A DNA stretch of 36,101 nucleotides from CAZGAH01 sp964523295 (GCA_964523295.1 CAZGAH010000041.1:1-36101), one strand, 5' to 3'. Numbered from the stretch's first letter, positions 15,446-25,077 are shown. Notes: generated from the sequence alone by a model not told the origin. A program made the numbers and translations.

Positions 15446-16459
15446 ATGCCCAAGGATATCGTTCATTGGCTGGTAGCAGATCGCACGGCGGACAAGCTGC
15501 ACGGCACGCCGTGGGCCGCGCATCTGGCGGAACGCAGACATCTGCTCCGCGTGGCCGCGGTATTTCATGACGCGCTGTACTATCTGCGCGGCGAGTGGCC
15601 CGCAGCGATCAGACCCCTTTCCGACCGGCTGCACGGGAGCAAGGGACAGGACACCTTCGAGATACTGCGCCTGCAACTGGGGCACATCCGCAGCGGCACG
15701 CACGGGGGCACGCCGCCGTCCGATGCCGTGGCCGCCCTGGCGGGCCTGGCCTCGCACATCTTTGCCGACGCGCAGGTGCACCCGATGGTCTTTTATTATA
15801 CCGGGCGCTACGGCGACCCCGACCCCTGGAAACGGACCAAGGCCATTCAGCGACACCGCGCCCTGGAAACGGTCATGGACGTGAGCGCAGCCGGCGGGCT
15901 GAACGGCGTTACCCGCTACTCGTTGCAAGACATGGTCTCCGCGGCAGGCCTGAAGGATACCGCCGGACTGATCAGGGCATTTCCCCTGGAGGGGCTGGCC
16001 CGGGTGGCCCTGCGCGACGCGGTCGCCGGACAGGATCTGGCCCGGGCCTACGCCTCGGCCTTCAAGACCTACGTTTTCATGCAGGGGCTGTACAGGCTGG
16101 AAACCCTCTCCCGATCGCTGGAGAGCATCCGGCCGATCCTGCCCAACGGCGTGCAGGAACTCGTGGCCCTGTTCTACGCGCCGCAGCTGCTGCCCGAGAC
16201 CGAGCGCTTCACGAGTCCGCTCGGATATCGGCATCCCGTCATCGGGCGGCAGGAAAGCTTCGTGCTTCAGGACGCCATTGAGGCAGCTGCCGAGACCACG
16301 GCCCAACTCTGTCGCACGCTGACGCCCGCCGTGTTCGGACAGGCCGCGGACCCGATCGCCGTGGCCGGTGGCGGGCCGTCGCTCCTGGCCGGACTGCCCG
16401 GCAAGGGCGAGGACGACATGCGCTACTTTTCCTCCCGCACGCTGCCTCAGAACTATTGA
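15446..16459 (+). CDS. Zinc-dependent phospholipase C-like protein
   Basis: The 337-residue protein carries the His/Asp pattern of the zinc-dependent phospholipase C / S1-P1 nuclease fold: IVHW at the very N-terminus (His7), AAVFHDALYY (His41-Asp42) and SHIFADAQVHPMVFYYTG (His104, Asp108, His112). No signal peptide precedes it, so it is probably cytoplasmic, as in many uncharacterised bacterial members. The true substrate is unknown. It starts 27 bases after rnr with AAGGGA in front of the ATG and is likely part of the same transcript. Confidence 0.8.
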   Translation: MPKDIVHWLVADRTADKLHGTPWAAHLAERRHLLRVAAVFHDALYYLRGEWPAAIRPLSDRLHGSKGQDTFEILRLQLGHIRSGTHGGTPPSDAVAALAGLASHIFADAQVHPMVFYYTGRYGDPDPWKRTKAIQRHRALETVMDVSAAGGLNGVTRYSLQDMVSAAGLKDTAGLIRAFPLEGLARVALRDAVAGQDLARAYASAFKTYVFMQGLYRLETLSRSLESIRPILPNGVQELVALFYAPQLLPETERFTSPLGYRHPVIGRQESFVLQDAIEAAAETTAQLCRTLTPAVFGQAADPIAVAGGGPSLLAGLPGKGEDDMRYFSSRTLPQNY

Positions 16460-16573
16460 GCCCGGAGCGGCGGCTTTTGATTTTTTCCTCGAAAGAGGCT
16501 ACCTGACGCGCTGGCCAGAGTCTGGCGGCGATACAACACCGGGCAGACCCGGCCGAACAGAGCGGAGACGACG

Positions 16574-17764
16574 ATGCGATTTGTGGATCAGGCGGTGGTT
16601 ACCGTGCGCGCAGGCAAAGGCGGGCACGGATGCGTTTCCTTTCGCAGAGAAAAGTTCATACCCAAGGGCGGCCCTGACGGCGGAGACGGCGGCCATGGCG
16701 GCAATGTCGTGCTGCAGGTGGACTCCGGCCTGCTGACCCTTTACGACCTGCGTGTCAAACGTCTTTACCAGGCGGAAAACGGACGTCCGGGCCAGGGCAA
16801 GCAGAAAACCGGCCGCAACGGCCAGGATACCATCGTGCGCGTGCCGCCGGGAACGCTCGTCTACGAGCTTTCGATGCCCGGATCCGACGCCGGATGGACG
16901 GAGGAGCAAACGCCGGATGACCCGGAGCTGACGCTCGACCTGGCGTGCTGCGAAGACGCTGACAACGAAGCGCTCGAAGACGAGAAGCATCCGCCGGAGG
17001 CACCCGAAGCGACCGCTGAGGGACGCCCCTTCGAGCCGATGCAGGAGACGGGCCGTCTGATCGCCGACATGGACGTCGCGGGGAAGACCTTCGTGATCGC
17101 CCGCGGCGGGCGCGGCGGCAAGGGCAACTTACACTTCAAGACCTCGACGCACCGCACGCCGCGCTTTGCGCAGCCGGGAGAAGAGGCCGAGGAGCGCCGG
17201 TTGCGGCTGGAGCTGAAAATTCTGGCAGACTGCGGCCTGCTGGGCATGCCCAACGCGGGCAAATCCACGCTCATTGCAGCGCTTTCCGCCGCCAGGCCGA
17301 AAATTGCGGCCTATCCCTTCACGACGCTGACGCCGAACCTGGGCGTGATGTACAATGCGCTTGGCGAGCGCATGGTTCTGGCCGACATTCCGGGCCTGGT
17401 GGAGGGCGCCAGCCTCGGTCAGGGACTGGGGCACCGCTTTTTGCGTCATGTGGAACGCACGCGTTTTCTGGTTCACCTGCTCAGCGCGGAAGATATCGAC
17501 CGCGACGCCCCGTGGCGGGGATTCGACCTCATCAATGACGAACTGGCCGCCTACGACGCGACGCTGGCGCTGAAACCGCAAATACAGGCCATAAACAAGA
17601 TTGATTTGTTGTCCCAAGACGATGTACACTCGTTACGACAGCGAGCGACTGAGGATGGCCGCTCGCTGCTGTTCATTTCAGCGCTGAACGGCGAGGGGCT
17701 GGAAGGACTGTTGCAGACGATGTGGGGCATGATGATCCGGCAACACACAGCGGACGCAGTCTGA
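16574..17764 (+). CDS. obgE: GTPase ObgE/CgtA with an acidic insertion in the Obg domain
   Basis: The 396-residue GTPase of the Obg group acts in 50S ribosome assembly and stress control. The Gly-rich Obg fold has FIPKGGPDGGDGGHGG near the start and the RGGRGGKGN loop later. The G domain follows with GMPNAGKST (224-232), the PFTTLTPNLG switch, DIPGLVEGA and NKID. Between VPPGTLVYE (about 90-98) and ADMDVAGKTF (about 163) there are about 50 residues more than in typical Obg proteins, rich in Asp, Glu and Pro with a CC pair. There is no C-terminal OCT domain. GGAGA precedes the ATG. proB follows 62 bases later, a common pairing. Confidence 0.95.
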   Translation: MRFVDQAVVTVRAGKGGHGCVSFRREKFIPKGGPDGGDGGHGGNVVLQVDSGLLTLYDLRVKRLYQAENGRPGQGKQKTGRNGQDTIVRVPPGTLVYELSMPGSDAGWTEEQTPDDPELTLDLACCEDADNEALEDEKHPPEAPEATAEGRPFEPMQETGRLIADMDVAGKTFVIARGGRGGKGNLHFKTSTHRTPRFAQPGEEAEERRLRLELKILADCGLLGMPNAGKSTLIAALSAARPKIAAYPFTTLTPNLGVMYNALGERMVLADIPGLVEGASLGQGLGHRFLRHVERTRFLVHLLSAEDIDRDAPWRGFDLINDELAAYDATLALKPQIQAINKIDLLSQDDVHSLRQRATEDGRSLLFISALNGEGLEGLLQTMWGMMIRQHTADAV

Positions 17765-17826
17765 GCCCCGGGAAACCGGACAGCGAGCGACACGGCGCGA
17801 TTCGCGCCAGGGAACAGACGATACCA

Positions 17827-18987
17827 ATGGAAGCAACCGCAGAACGCTGTCAGATGCTGGACAAGGCGCGCCGTGTCGTGGTCAAGGTCGGCAGCGCGGT
17901 GCTGACCACGCCGACCGGGCTGGCCCAGGACGTGATCGACGGCCTGGCCGGACAGATCAGCGACTTGATGCAGCGCGGGCTGACCGTCGTGCTGGTCTCC
18001 TCGGGCGCCGTGGCGGCAGGCCGTGGCGTCATCCAGACCATGGCCCGGGAACAGGGCCGCGACATCAAGGACATGCCCGGCAGACAGGCCGCCTCGGCCA
18101 TCGGCCAGAGCCGGCTGATGCATGCCTACGACCAGTCCTTCAGCCGTCGGGGCGTCATCACGGCCCAGATACTGCTGACCAAGGACGACTTCCGCAACCA
18201 GCGCCGCTTTCTCAACGCGTGCAATACGTTCGACACGCTGTTCTCCTGGAACGTGCTGCCCGTGGTCAACGAAAACGACAGCGTGGTGGTGGCGGAGCTT
18301 GTATTCGGCGACAATGACTGTCTGTCCGGGCTGTTGCTGAATCTGGTCGAGGCCGATCTGCTCGTGAACCTGACCTCGGCGAGCGCGGTCTATACCGCCA
18401 ATCCCGAGCAGGACGCCGAGGCCAAGCGTCTGGATACAATCCAGGACATCGCCAGTCTCGACCTCAAGACGCTCTGCGGCGGCAAGACCACGGTGGGATC
18501 GGGCGGCATGTATTCCAAACTGCTCGCAGCCAGGCGCTCCGCCCAGCTCGGAGTGCCCACGCTGATCCTGCCCGGCGCCGAGCCGGACATACTGACCAGA
18601 GCGTTTGCCGGCGAGAACCTCGGCACCTGGGTCCAGGCCCGGGGGAAGAAAATTTCCCGCCGCAAGTTCAGGCTTGCCTACAACACGGAGCCCGCCGGCT
18701 CGGTGTCCGTCGACGCCGGCGCGGCCAAGGCCCTCGCTGCGGGCGGAAAAAGCCTGCTCCCGGCCGGAATCGTCGCCACGGAAGGCACGTTCGCCAGCGG
18801 CGAGCTGATCCGCATCCTGACCCGGGACGGAACGACGCTCGGTGTAGGACTGTCCAACTACAGCGCCGAGGATATCCGGCGGATCGCCGGTAAAAAATGC
18901 TCGGAGATTGAAGCGATTCTGGGTCACACCTGCAACGAAGCCATCCACCGGGACAACCTGCTGCTGGACGCCGCGCTCTATGACTGA
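17827..18987 (+). CDS. proB: Glutamate 5-kinase ProB
   Basis: The 386-residue enzyme phosphorylates glutamate in the first step of proline synthesis. The amino-acid kinase domain shows VVVKVGSAVLTT (residues 17-28), VLVSSGAVAAG, VVNENDSV, FGDNDCLS and GSGGMYSKLLAA. A C-terminal PUA domain (from about 285) ends with GVGLSNYSAEDIRRIAGKK. This is the two-domain, full-length form. The ATG at 17827 is chosen because upstream in-frame residues look non-coding. It sits downstream of obgE as in related genomes; proA is not in the window. Confidence 0.95.
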   Translation: MEATAERCQMLDKARRVVVKVGSAVLTTPTGLAQDVIDGLAGQISDLMQRGLTVVLVSSGAVAAGRGVIQTMAREQGRDIKDMPGRQAASAIGQSRLMHAYDQSFSRRGVITAQILLTKDDFRNQRRFLNACNTFDTLFSWNVLPVVNENDSVVVAELVFGDNDCLSGLLLNLVEADLLVNLTSASAVYTANPEQDAEAKRLDTIQDIASLDLKTLCGGKTTVGSGGMYSKLLAARRSAQLGVPTLILPGAEPDILTRAFAGENLGTWVQARGKKISRRKFRLAYNTEPAGSVSVDAGAAKALAAGGKSLLPAGIVATEGTFASGELIRILTRDGTTLGVGLSNYSAEDIRRIAGKKCSEIEAILGHTCNEAIHRDNLLLDAALYD

Positions 18988-19055
18988 CGAGCCTCCCTAT
19001 TCCAGCGCCGGCCTTTTTCCGGACCATTTCATACCATGTAAAGGACCAACATCAC

Positions 19056-20009
19056 ATGGCCAAAGTCATTAAATTCCTGCTCAAAGCGCTTTTTGTCGGC
19101 GCCTGCCTCCTCTACGCCTTCTGGGGCCTGAACTGGAGCGACTTTGCGGAATCGTTCTCACGATTCCAGACGGTCCCCATGCTTGTCATCCTGCTGGTAT
19201 CCTGCACGCTACCGTTTGCGGTCATGTCACTACGGTTTTCATTCCTGACCGGACACGCGGCCGACTGGTTCACTTCGCTGAAGGCCAGCGTCCTGTGCCT
19301 CGGGCTCAATAATATCTTCCCCGCCAAGCTGGGCGAAGTGGCCAAGGCGTTCTATGTCCGCCGCAAGTGCGACATTTCGCTCGGCCAGGGTCTGGGCATG
19401 ATCTTCTGGGAACGCTTCGCCGATCTCAATTGTCTGCTGGCCATGGGCGTCATCTCCGCCATGACCTTGCAGAAAAACTTCGCCCTGATCCCCCTGCTGG
19501 CCATAGTCGGAGGACTCTGGGTCTGCATCCTGGCCTTGCGCTTTTTCCCCGCCCTGGGTCAGCTGCTCACCCGATTCATACCTTCCGAGCGACTCAAGCT
19601 GCTGTTTGCCGAAATCATACATCAGCTGCAGACACGCATGAGTCCGGGCTTTTTTTTCAAGCTCAGCGTCTATTCCATTGTTTTCTGGACCGCCAATCTG
19701 AGCGTCTCCATGCTGACCCTGGCCTGGGTCGGCCAGCTGTCGCTTTCGATGTCGCAGATGCTTACCGTTTTCGTGGTCGTCACCCTGGGGTTCGCCATGC
19801 CATCTTCGCCGGGCGGCCTGGGCGTGGTCGAGGCCGGCTTCGTGCTGTCGCTGGGCTGGTTCGGCGTCTCCAAGGCCGAGGCGCTGGCTCTGGCCATTTA
19901 TTTTCGTTTCCTTTCCTTCGTTCCGCCCACATTGGGCGCCCTCGTCATCATGGCCAAATCCGGACTGAGTATGAAGGGCCTTCGGCAGCAGGGTGAGGAA
20001 ACCCTCTGA
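19056..20009 (+). CDS. LPG-synthase-type (YbhN/AglD) integral membrane protein
   Basis: The 317-residue protein has about eight membrane spans and the pattern of the lysylphosphatidylglycerol synthase transmembrane family: SLKASVLCLGLNNIFPAKLG, EVAKAFYVRR, FWERFADL and PSSPGGLGVVEAGFV. Such proteins, without the soluble aminoacyl-transferase domain, are widespread; some move or flip lipids and the exact role here is unknown. AAAGGA precedes the ATG. It is followed after eight bases by thiD, so the two are likely co-transcribed, perhaps with proB. Confidence 0.87.
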   Translation: MAKVIKFLLKALFVGACLLYAFWGLNWSDFAESFSRFQTVPMLVILLVSCTLPFAVMSLRFSFLTGHAADWFTSLKASVLCLGLNNIFPAKLGEVAKAFYVRRKCDISLGQGLGMIFWERFADLNCLLAMGVISAMTLQKNFALIPLLAIVGGLWVCILALRFFPALGQLLTRFIPSERLKLLFAEIIHQLQTRMSPGFFFKLSVYSIVFWTANLSVSMLTLAWVGQLSLSMSQMLTVFVVVTLGFAMPSSPGGLGVVEAGFVLSLGWFGVSKAEALALAIYFRFLSFVPPTLGALVIMAKSGLSMKGLRQQGEETL

Positions 20010-20017
20010 GGCAAGCG

Positions 20018-20869
20018 ATGACCACTTCGCCTTCCGTTCAGGCAGATCGGCCGAACATCCTGACCATCGCCGGCTCCGATTCCGGCGGAGGCGCGGGCAT
20101 TCAGGCCGATCTGAAGACCATAGCCGTCCTGGGAGGCTATGGTTTGTCCGTGATTACCGCCTTGACCGCGCAGAACGGTCTGGGGGTGCGCGGCGTCCAT
20201 GCCCCGCCCGCAGATTTCGTTCTGGCCCAGCTGGAGGCCATCCGCGAAGGCTTTGTCGTGCGGGCGGCCAAGACCGGGATGCTGTTTTCCCGGGAAATCA
20301 TTACAGCGCTCGCCGGGGCGCTGAAGGGAAAGGACTTTCCCTTGGTCGTGGACCCGGTCTGCGTCAGCCAGAGTGGCCATGCTCTGCTCGAAGACGACGC
20401 CATAGAGGCGCTCGTGACGACGTTTCTGCCCCTGGCCGACCTGCTCACGCCCAATCTGCCCGAGGCCGAGCGCCTCTGCGGCAGGAGCATTCGCGGGCCA
20501 GAGGACATACCCGGCGCGCTCGCCGCGCTCCTTGACCTGGGGCCGAAGGCGGTATTGCTTAAAGGCGGCCACTTCCCGGTTGCCCAGCCGAGCGCGCACA
20601 TTACGGACTGGCTGGCCCTGCCCGGCTGTGAACCGGTCCCGCTGGCGCATCCCAGGATAGAGACGCGTAACACCCACGGCACCGGCTGCACGCTGTCCGC
20701 GGCCATCGCCTGCGGCCTCGGCGCGGGGCTCCCCTTGACCGAAGCCGTCCAGCGCGCCCAACGCTATCTGAGTTTCTGCCTGAGCAAAGGCTACGCGCCG
20801 GGTCTTGGCTTCGGCCCTCCGGATCATTTCGCGCCCTGCTACGACGACCGGAGCGAAATTGATTGCTGA
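20018..20869 (+). CDS. thiD: Hydroxymethylpyrimidine (phosphate) kinase ThiD
   Basis: The 283-residue ribokinase-fold enzyme phosphorylates HMP and HMP-P in thiamine pyrophosphate synthesis. It opens with ILTIAGSDSGGGAGIQADLK (residues 14-33), the substrate-binding signature. It continues with TAQNGLGVRGVH, the AKTGML motif, DPVCVSQSGHALLEDDA and LTPNLPEAE, and closes the active site with THGTGCTLSAAIA at about 218-230. No ThiE domain is fused. No thiamine riboswitch is visible in front; it appears to be carried by the upstream operon. Confidence 0.94.
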   Translation: MTTSPSVQADRPNILTIAGSDSGGGAGIQADLKTIAVLGGYGLSVITALTAQNGLGVRGVHAPPADFVLAQLEAIREGFVVRAAKTGMLFSREIITALAGALKGKDFPLVVDPVCVSQSGHALLEDDAIEALVTTFLPLADLLTPNLPEAERLCGRSIRGPEDIPGALAALLDLGPKAVLLKGGHFPVAQPSAHITDWLALPGCEPVPLAHPRIETRNTHGTGCTLSAAIACGLGAGLPLTEAVQRAQRYLSFCLSKGYAPGLGFGPPDHFAPCYDDRSEIDC

Positions 20870-20944
20870 CTCCGAAACACGCCTGACGGTGCGATACCAC
20901 GACCGTGGCGAGCCCGAAGAGGAAGTAGCTCCAAAATATCCGTC

Positions 20945-20962
20945 CGGGGCTTCCCCTTTTTT
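20945..20962 (+). terminator. Weak terminator-like element after thiD
   Basis: GGGG-CTT-CCCC is followed by six T residues. The stem is only four G-C pairs, so this is tentative. The remaining spacer 20870-21236 shows no RNA gene or conserved frame. Confidence 0.3.
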
Positions 20963-21236
20963 CGTGGACGTGCTACGGGCTTGACCACTGGGAAAATTCC
21001 GGCTGCGGCGCCGGGCGGAGCGTTCTGCCCGGGTATCCTGCGAGCCAGGCGATGTCGCCGGACAGGATTTGCAGAGCGCGACCGGATATGCTAACGCGTC
21101 GGCTGGCTTCGACCCGTGAGTCCGAGGGGACTTGTCAGCGGAGCACGGCATTGACGACACGAGTACATTACTCTGCCCGAGGGCAAGCACAGAACCCGCC
21201 GGGCGACGCAGACCTGCACTACCATGGAGCATTGCG

Positions 21237-21416
21237 ATGAATTTGAAGGGTGTGAAGGAAAAGGCTCTGGAACTGGGGATCAAGATCGGCAAGATGAAGA
21301 AGGCCGAGGCGGTACATGCCATTCAGGAGGCAGAAGGCAACGAGCCCTGCTACTGCACCGGCATGGCGGAAACGTGCGGGCAGGAGTCCTGCTGTTTTCG
21401 CGAAGACTGCGTCTAG
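21237..21416 (+). CDS. Small SAP-like protein with a Cys cluster
   Basis: The 59-residue product starts with a lysine-rich helix-extended-helix segment (KEKALELGIKIGKMKKAEAV) like a SAP or Rho-N nucleic-acid-binding motif. It ends with six cysteines in CYC-x(7)-C-x(4)-CC-x(4)-C. Similar short proteins occur in anaerobic deltaproteobacteria; function is not established. The Cys pattern could bind a zinc ion or an iron-sulfur cluster. No strong Shine-Dalgarno is visible before the ATG. It stands alone, with more than 350 bases on each side. Confidence 0.75.
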   Translation: MNLKGVKEKALELGIKIGKMKKAEAVHAIQEAEGNEPCYCTGMAETCGQESCCFREDCV

Positions 21417-21770
21417 AACGTCGCGGGGCAAATCGTCGTTCCGGCGGGATACTATCCGGACACGCGCTCTATGCATCGGGGCAGGATGGCCGATGAGCGC
21501 ATGACGGGGAAGAGCCAGCCGGCATGCACGTCGTCAGGGGGGGGCGTTGCCATGCCGCGAAATTCGCGAGCGGGCTTTCCAGGCCGTTACGGAAGGCGCA
21601 TCCTGGCCATTGCCGCGGTGTCGGAAGGCTTTGTTGCGCCCGTGATCCTGCCGCCGGTCGTAACGACGGGGTGTTTCGCAACGCGGGGACTGGTGGAAGC
21701 GGACCGGGAAGCCTCGCTGGAGCGCCCGTGAACGATCATCGCGCGGCGTTCAGGCGAAGGTAACGACCCG
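21417..21770 (+). other. Intergenic stretch without supported genes
   Basis: Several short frames cross this region, but none shows conserved protein features or a good start. The last 20 bases carry the ribosome binding site (GCGAAGG) of the following gene. Nothing else was recognised. Confidence 0.4.
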
Positions 21771-24188
21771 ATGGCACGATTTGTCTGCATTCACGGACAT
21801 TTTTATCAGCCTCCGCGCGAAAATCCCTGGCTGGAAGAGATCGAACTCCAGGAGTCGGCGCATCCGTTCCACGACTGGAACGAACGCGTGACCGTGGAAT
21901 GCTATGCGCCGAATACGGCCTCACGGATCCTGGATACCGAAGGGCGCATTGTCGATATCCTCAACAACTATTCCCGGATAAGCTTCAATTTCGGACCGAC
22001 GCTGTTGTCCTGGATGGAACGGCGGCAGCCGGAGGTCTACGCGGCGATACTGGAGGCCGACCGGCTGGGCCGCGAGCGCTTTTCGGACCATGGGCCGGCC
22101 ATGGCCCAGGTCTATTCCCATTGCATCATGCCGCTGGCCACGGCGCGCGACAAACGCACCCAGGTCGCCTGGGGCATCCGGGATTTCCAGAAACGCTTCG
22201 GGCGCGATCCGGAAGGCATGTGGCTGCCGGAGACTGCCGTGGATACGCCGACGCTGGAGGTCCTGGCAGAGGCGGGCATCCGCTTTACCGTGCTGGCGCC
22301 GCATCAGGCGGCGAGGGTGCGTCCCTGCGGCGCCGCGGACTGGCAGGATGTCCAGGTCGGGCGGATCGATCCCGGCCGGGCCTACCGCTGCCGTCTGCGC
22401 TCCGGTCGTTCGCTGACGCTGTTCTTCTACGACGGGCCGATATCTCATGATCTGGCCTTCGGGGGGCTTCTGCAGCGCGGCGAGGTCTTTGCGGATCGCG
22501 TAGAAGCCGCTTTTGCCGACTTCGGCGACTCCGGCCGGCTGGTACACGTGGCCTCGGACGGCGAAACCTACGGACATCATCATCCCATGGGCGACATGGC
22601 CCTGGCCTATTGCCTGCAGATTCTGGAAAACCGTCCGGACATAGCGCTCACCGTGTACGGCGAGTATCTCGAACGCCATCCTCCCGAATACGAGGTGGAG
22701 ATCGTCGAGAACACGTCCTGGAGTTGCGCGCACGGCGTGGCACGCTGGCGCGAGGACTGCGGCTGCAACAGCGGACGGCCCGGATGGACGCAGGGCTGGC
22801 GCAAGCCCTTGCGTATCGCCATGGACGGATTGCGGGCCACGCTGGAGCTCGTGTTCGAGCAGCGTGGCCGGTCCTGCCTCCGTGATCCCTGGGCCGCGCG
22901 CGAGCGCTATATCGACGTCGTGCTGGACCGGACGCCAGCGAACGTGCAGGCCTTTCTGAACGCTACCGTCATCGATCCGGGCGAACCGGCCGCGGCCTCG
23001 CTGGCGCTGGAACTGCTGGAGATGCAGCGGCATGCCATGCTCATGTACACCAGCTGCGGCTGGTTTTTCGATGAAATCTCCGGCATCGAGACGACGCAGG
23101 TTCTGCAATACGCGGCACGGGCCATGCAACTGGCGGGAAGCATTTGCGGGATATCGCTCGATCCGTTTTTTTCCAGCATCCTGGCGACAGCGCCCAGTAA
23201 TCTGCCGGAATACGCGAACGGGGCTGAGGTTTTCGCCCGCTGCGTGTTGCCGAATGTCATGACTGCGCACCGCCTGGGCGCGCATTACGCCCTGTCCATG
23301 CTCTTCGACGAGCAGGGGGGGCGGCAGGAACTATTCTGCTTTCAAGTCGAACCGCTGGCCCTGGAGCGTGTGGAAACGCCCGATCGCCGGCTGGATCACG
23401 GGCGCGCACGCTTCAGTTCGACCATAACCCGCGCGGAGCTGGAGGTCGAATACGTTGCCGTGTTCTTCGGCGACCACAATGTCAGGGCCGGCCTGAGCCT
23501 GCGACCCGGAGAAGAGCTGTCGGAAGAGGACCTGCGCCGGATGAAAGGCGCCTTTGTCCGAGGCGCGGATGACGAACTCTCCACCTGTCTGCAGGACGTC
23601 TTCGGCGCACACGTCTATACGCTGTCCCATCTGTTCAAGGACGAACAGCAGGTTGTGTTGCGCCGGATCATGCAGGCCGCGCTGGATGAAATCGACGTTT
23701 CGTTTCGCGCGGTTGTCGAGCGCCACGCCGCGAGCATGTCCTTTCTGGCGGACGTGGGTATGGAGTTGCCAGCCCCGCTGTCCGACGCCGCAGCGAGCGT
23801 CATCAACGCCGATATCTGTGCTTTCCTCGCGCAAGGCGATCCGCTCGAGGACCGGGTACACGTGCAGAAAAGAATTGATCAGGCCGGGAAATGGGGGGTG
23901 ACCCTGGACCGGCCTGAACTGGGGCGACTGCTTGGCGCGCGCGTCGAGGCGCTGCTAACCGCGAGCGCACAGGATCCCGACGACGCCGCGCCCCTGTCCG
24001 CCGCGAACGCCTTGTTGGAGCTGTCCCAGGCGCTGGAGCTGACGCCTAATCTCTGGAAGGCGCAAAATCGTTGGGTGAGCTTATCAAAAGAGCGTCACTC
24101 CCGGACGACTCCCACGGGTCTTGGCGGTAATGCCGCCGGCCGGGCCTTTTCCCGTCTGGGCGAACAACTGGGCATCTGTCTGGACTGA
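21771..24188 (+). CDS. Glycoside hydrolase family 57-type enzyme with DUF3536
   Basis: The 805-residue protein begins with the GH57 first motif in the form HGHFYQPPRENPW (residues 8-20). GMWLPETAVDT follows at 149-159, whose Glu154 fits the family nucleophile. FFYDGPISHDLAF and SDGETYGHHH (Asp263 as candidate acid/base) follow, then a long DUF3536 C-terminal half. Relatives are annotated as alpha-amylase or glucan-modifying enzymes acting on alpha-glucans such as glycogen. No signal peptide is present, so it works in the cytoplasm. There is no glycogen gene next to it. The next gene, cooC, is unrelated in pathway but follows on the same strand after 87 bases. Confidence 0.88.
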   Translation: MARFVCIHGHFYQPPRENPWLEEIELQESAHPFHDWNERVTVECYAPNTASRILDTEGRIVDILNNYSRISFNFGPTLLSWMERRQPEVYAAILEADRLGRERFSDHGPAMAQVYSHCIMPLATARDKRTQVAWGIRDFQKRFGRDPEGMWLPETAVDTPTLEVLAEAGIRFTVLAPHQAARVRPCGAADWQDVQVGRIDPGRAYRCRLRSGRSLTLFFYDGPISHDLAFGGLLQRGEVFADRVEAAFADFGDSGRLVHVASDGETYGHHHPMGDMALAYCLQILENRPDIALTVYGEYLERHPPEYEVEIVENTSWSCAHGVARWREDCGCNSGRPGWTQGWRKPLRIAMDGLRATLELVFEQRGRSCLRDPWAARERYIDVVLDRTPANVQAFLNATVIDPGEPAAASLALELLEMQRHAMLMYTSCGWFFDEISGIETTQVLQYAARAMQLAGSICGISLDPFFSSILATAPSNLPEYANGAEVFARCVLPNVMTAHRLGAHYALSMLFDEQGGRQELFCFQVEPLALERVETPDRRLDHGRARFSSTITRAELEVEYVAVFFGDHNVRAGLSLRPGEELSEEDLRRMKGAFVRGADDELSTCLQDVFGAHVYTLSHLFKDEQQVVLRRIMQAALDEIDVSFRAVVERHAASMSFLADVGMELPAPLSDAAASVINADICAFLAQGDPLEDRVHVQKRIDQAGKWGVTLDRPELGRLLGARVEALLTASAQDPDDAAPLSAANALLELSQALELTPNLWKAQNRWVSLSKERHSRTTPTGLGGNAAGRAFSRLGEQLGICLD

Positions 24189-24275
24189 TCCACTTTGGGA
24201 GTATCGATCGACACGAGGCCGGAGGACCGGACGTCCGTCTGTCTCTGTACGACATCGGAGGATGGAACGCAGGCA

Positions 24276-25037
24276 ATGGGTATGAAACTGGCCATAGCCG
24301 GCAAGGGCGGCGTGGGCAAGACCTCGCTCTGCGCCTGGATGGGCGACTATCTGGCGCGTACGGGGCGCAGGGTCTGGCTCGTGGACGCGGATACCGCGTT
24401 GTCCCTGGGCGGCGCCCTGGGCTTGTCGGCTGAGCAGTCGCCAGCGCCGCTGTCGTCGTGCGCAGACCTGATCCGCGAGCGCGTGGGCAGTGGCGGCCTG
24501 ATCAATCTTGCCCCCGAGGTGACTGATCTTCCCGAACAACTGCGCGTGCGCGTTGCCGGGATCGATCTGCTGGTCATGGGCAGCATTGCCGGCGCGGGCC
24601 AGGGCTGCGCCTGCGCTGCCAATGCCCTGCTCAAGGCGCTGTTGCTGCATCTGGTGCTCGAACGCGAGCAGTGCGTGCTCGTGGACCTGGAGGCCGGGGT
24701 GGAGCCCCTGGGCCGGGGAACCGTGGCCGCGGTCGACGGCGTGGTCATCGTGGCCGAGCCCGGGTTACGCAGCCTGCGCACCGCGGCGGACATCGGCCGC
24801 ATGGCATCGGATCTGGGCGTACGGCGTCAGGTGCTGGTGCTCAATCGCGCCCGCGAAGACCTGACATTGCCCGAGATAGAGGGCCTGCCCCGGCTGGCGA
24901 CGACGCTGCCCTTTCTGTCGTCCCTGGCGCAACGTCAGCTGACCACGACCTCGGTGCTCGGTCTGCCCGAGAGGCCGGACATCGACGCGGCCTGCGAACG
25001 CGTGTTCGCAGCGCTGCTCGACCAGCCCGGACGATGA
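24276..25037 (+). CDS. cooC: CooC-type nickel-maturation ATPase
   Basis: The 253-residue P-loop ATPase of the MinD/SIMIBI class has the deviant Walker A GKGGVGKT (residues 9-16), LVDADT for Walker A', and VLVDLEAGVEPLGRG for the switch. It has a CAC motif (Cys111, Cys113) in GQGCACAANALLKALL. The CxC in that position is the nickel-binding and dimer-bridging site of CooC, which loads nickel into carbon monoxide dehydrogenase. Neither cooS nor an acetyl-CoA synthase gene is in the window. GGAGGA lies 12 bases before the ATG at 24276; an ATG two codons later is possible. Confidence 0.87.
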   Translation: MGMKLAIAGKGGVGKTSLCAWMGDYLARTGRRVWLVDADTALSLGGALGLSAEQSPAPLSSCADLIRERVGSGGLINLAPEVTDLPEQLRVRVAGIDLLVMGSIAGAGQGCACAANALLKALLLHLVLEREQCVLVDLEAGVEPLGRGTVAAVDGVVIVAEPGLRSLRTAADIGRMASDLGVRRQVLVLNRAREDLTLPEIEGLPRLATTLPFLSSLAQRQLTTTSVLGLPERPDIDAACERVFAALLDQPGR

Positions 25038-25077
25038 ACATATCTGACGGCAACCTGTAAACAAAACGGAGCGGACC

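Noticed and set aside
21417..21770. Hypothetical frame at 21471-21731
   Set aside because: The 86-codon frame lacks conserved features and a ribosome binding site, and overlaps equally plausible frames on both strands.
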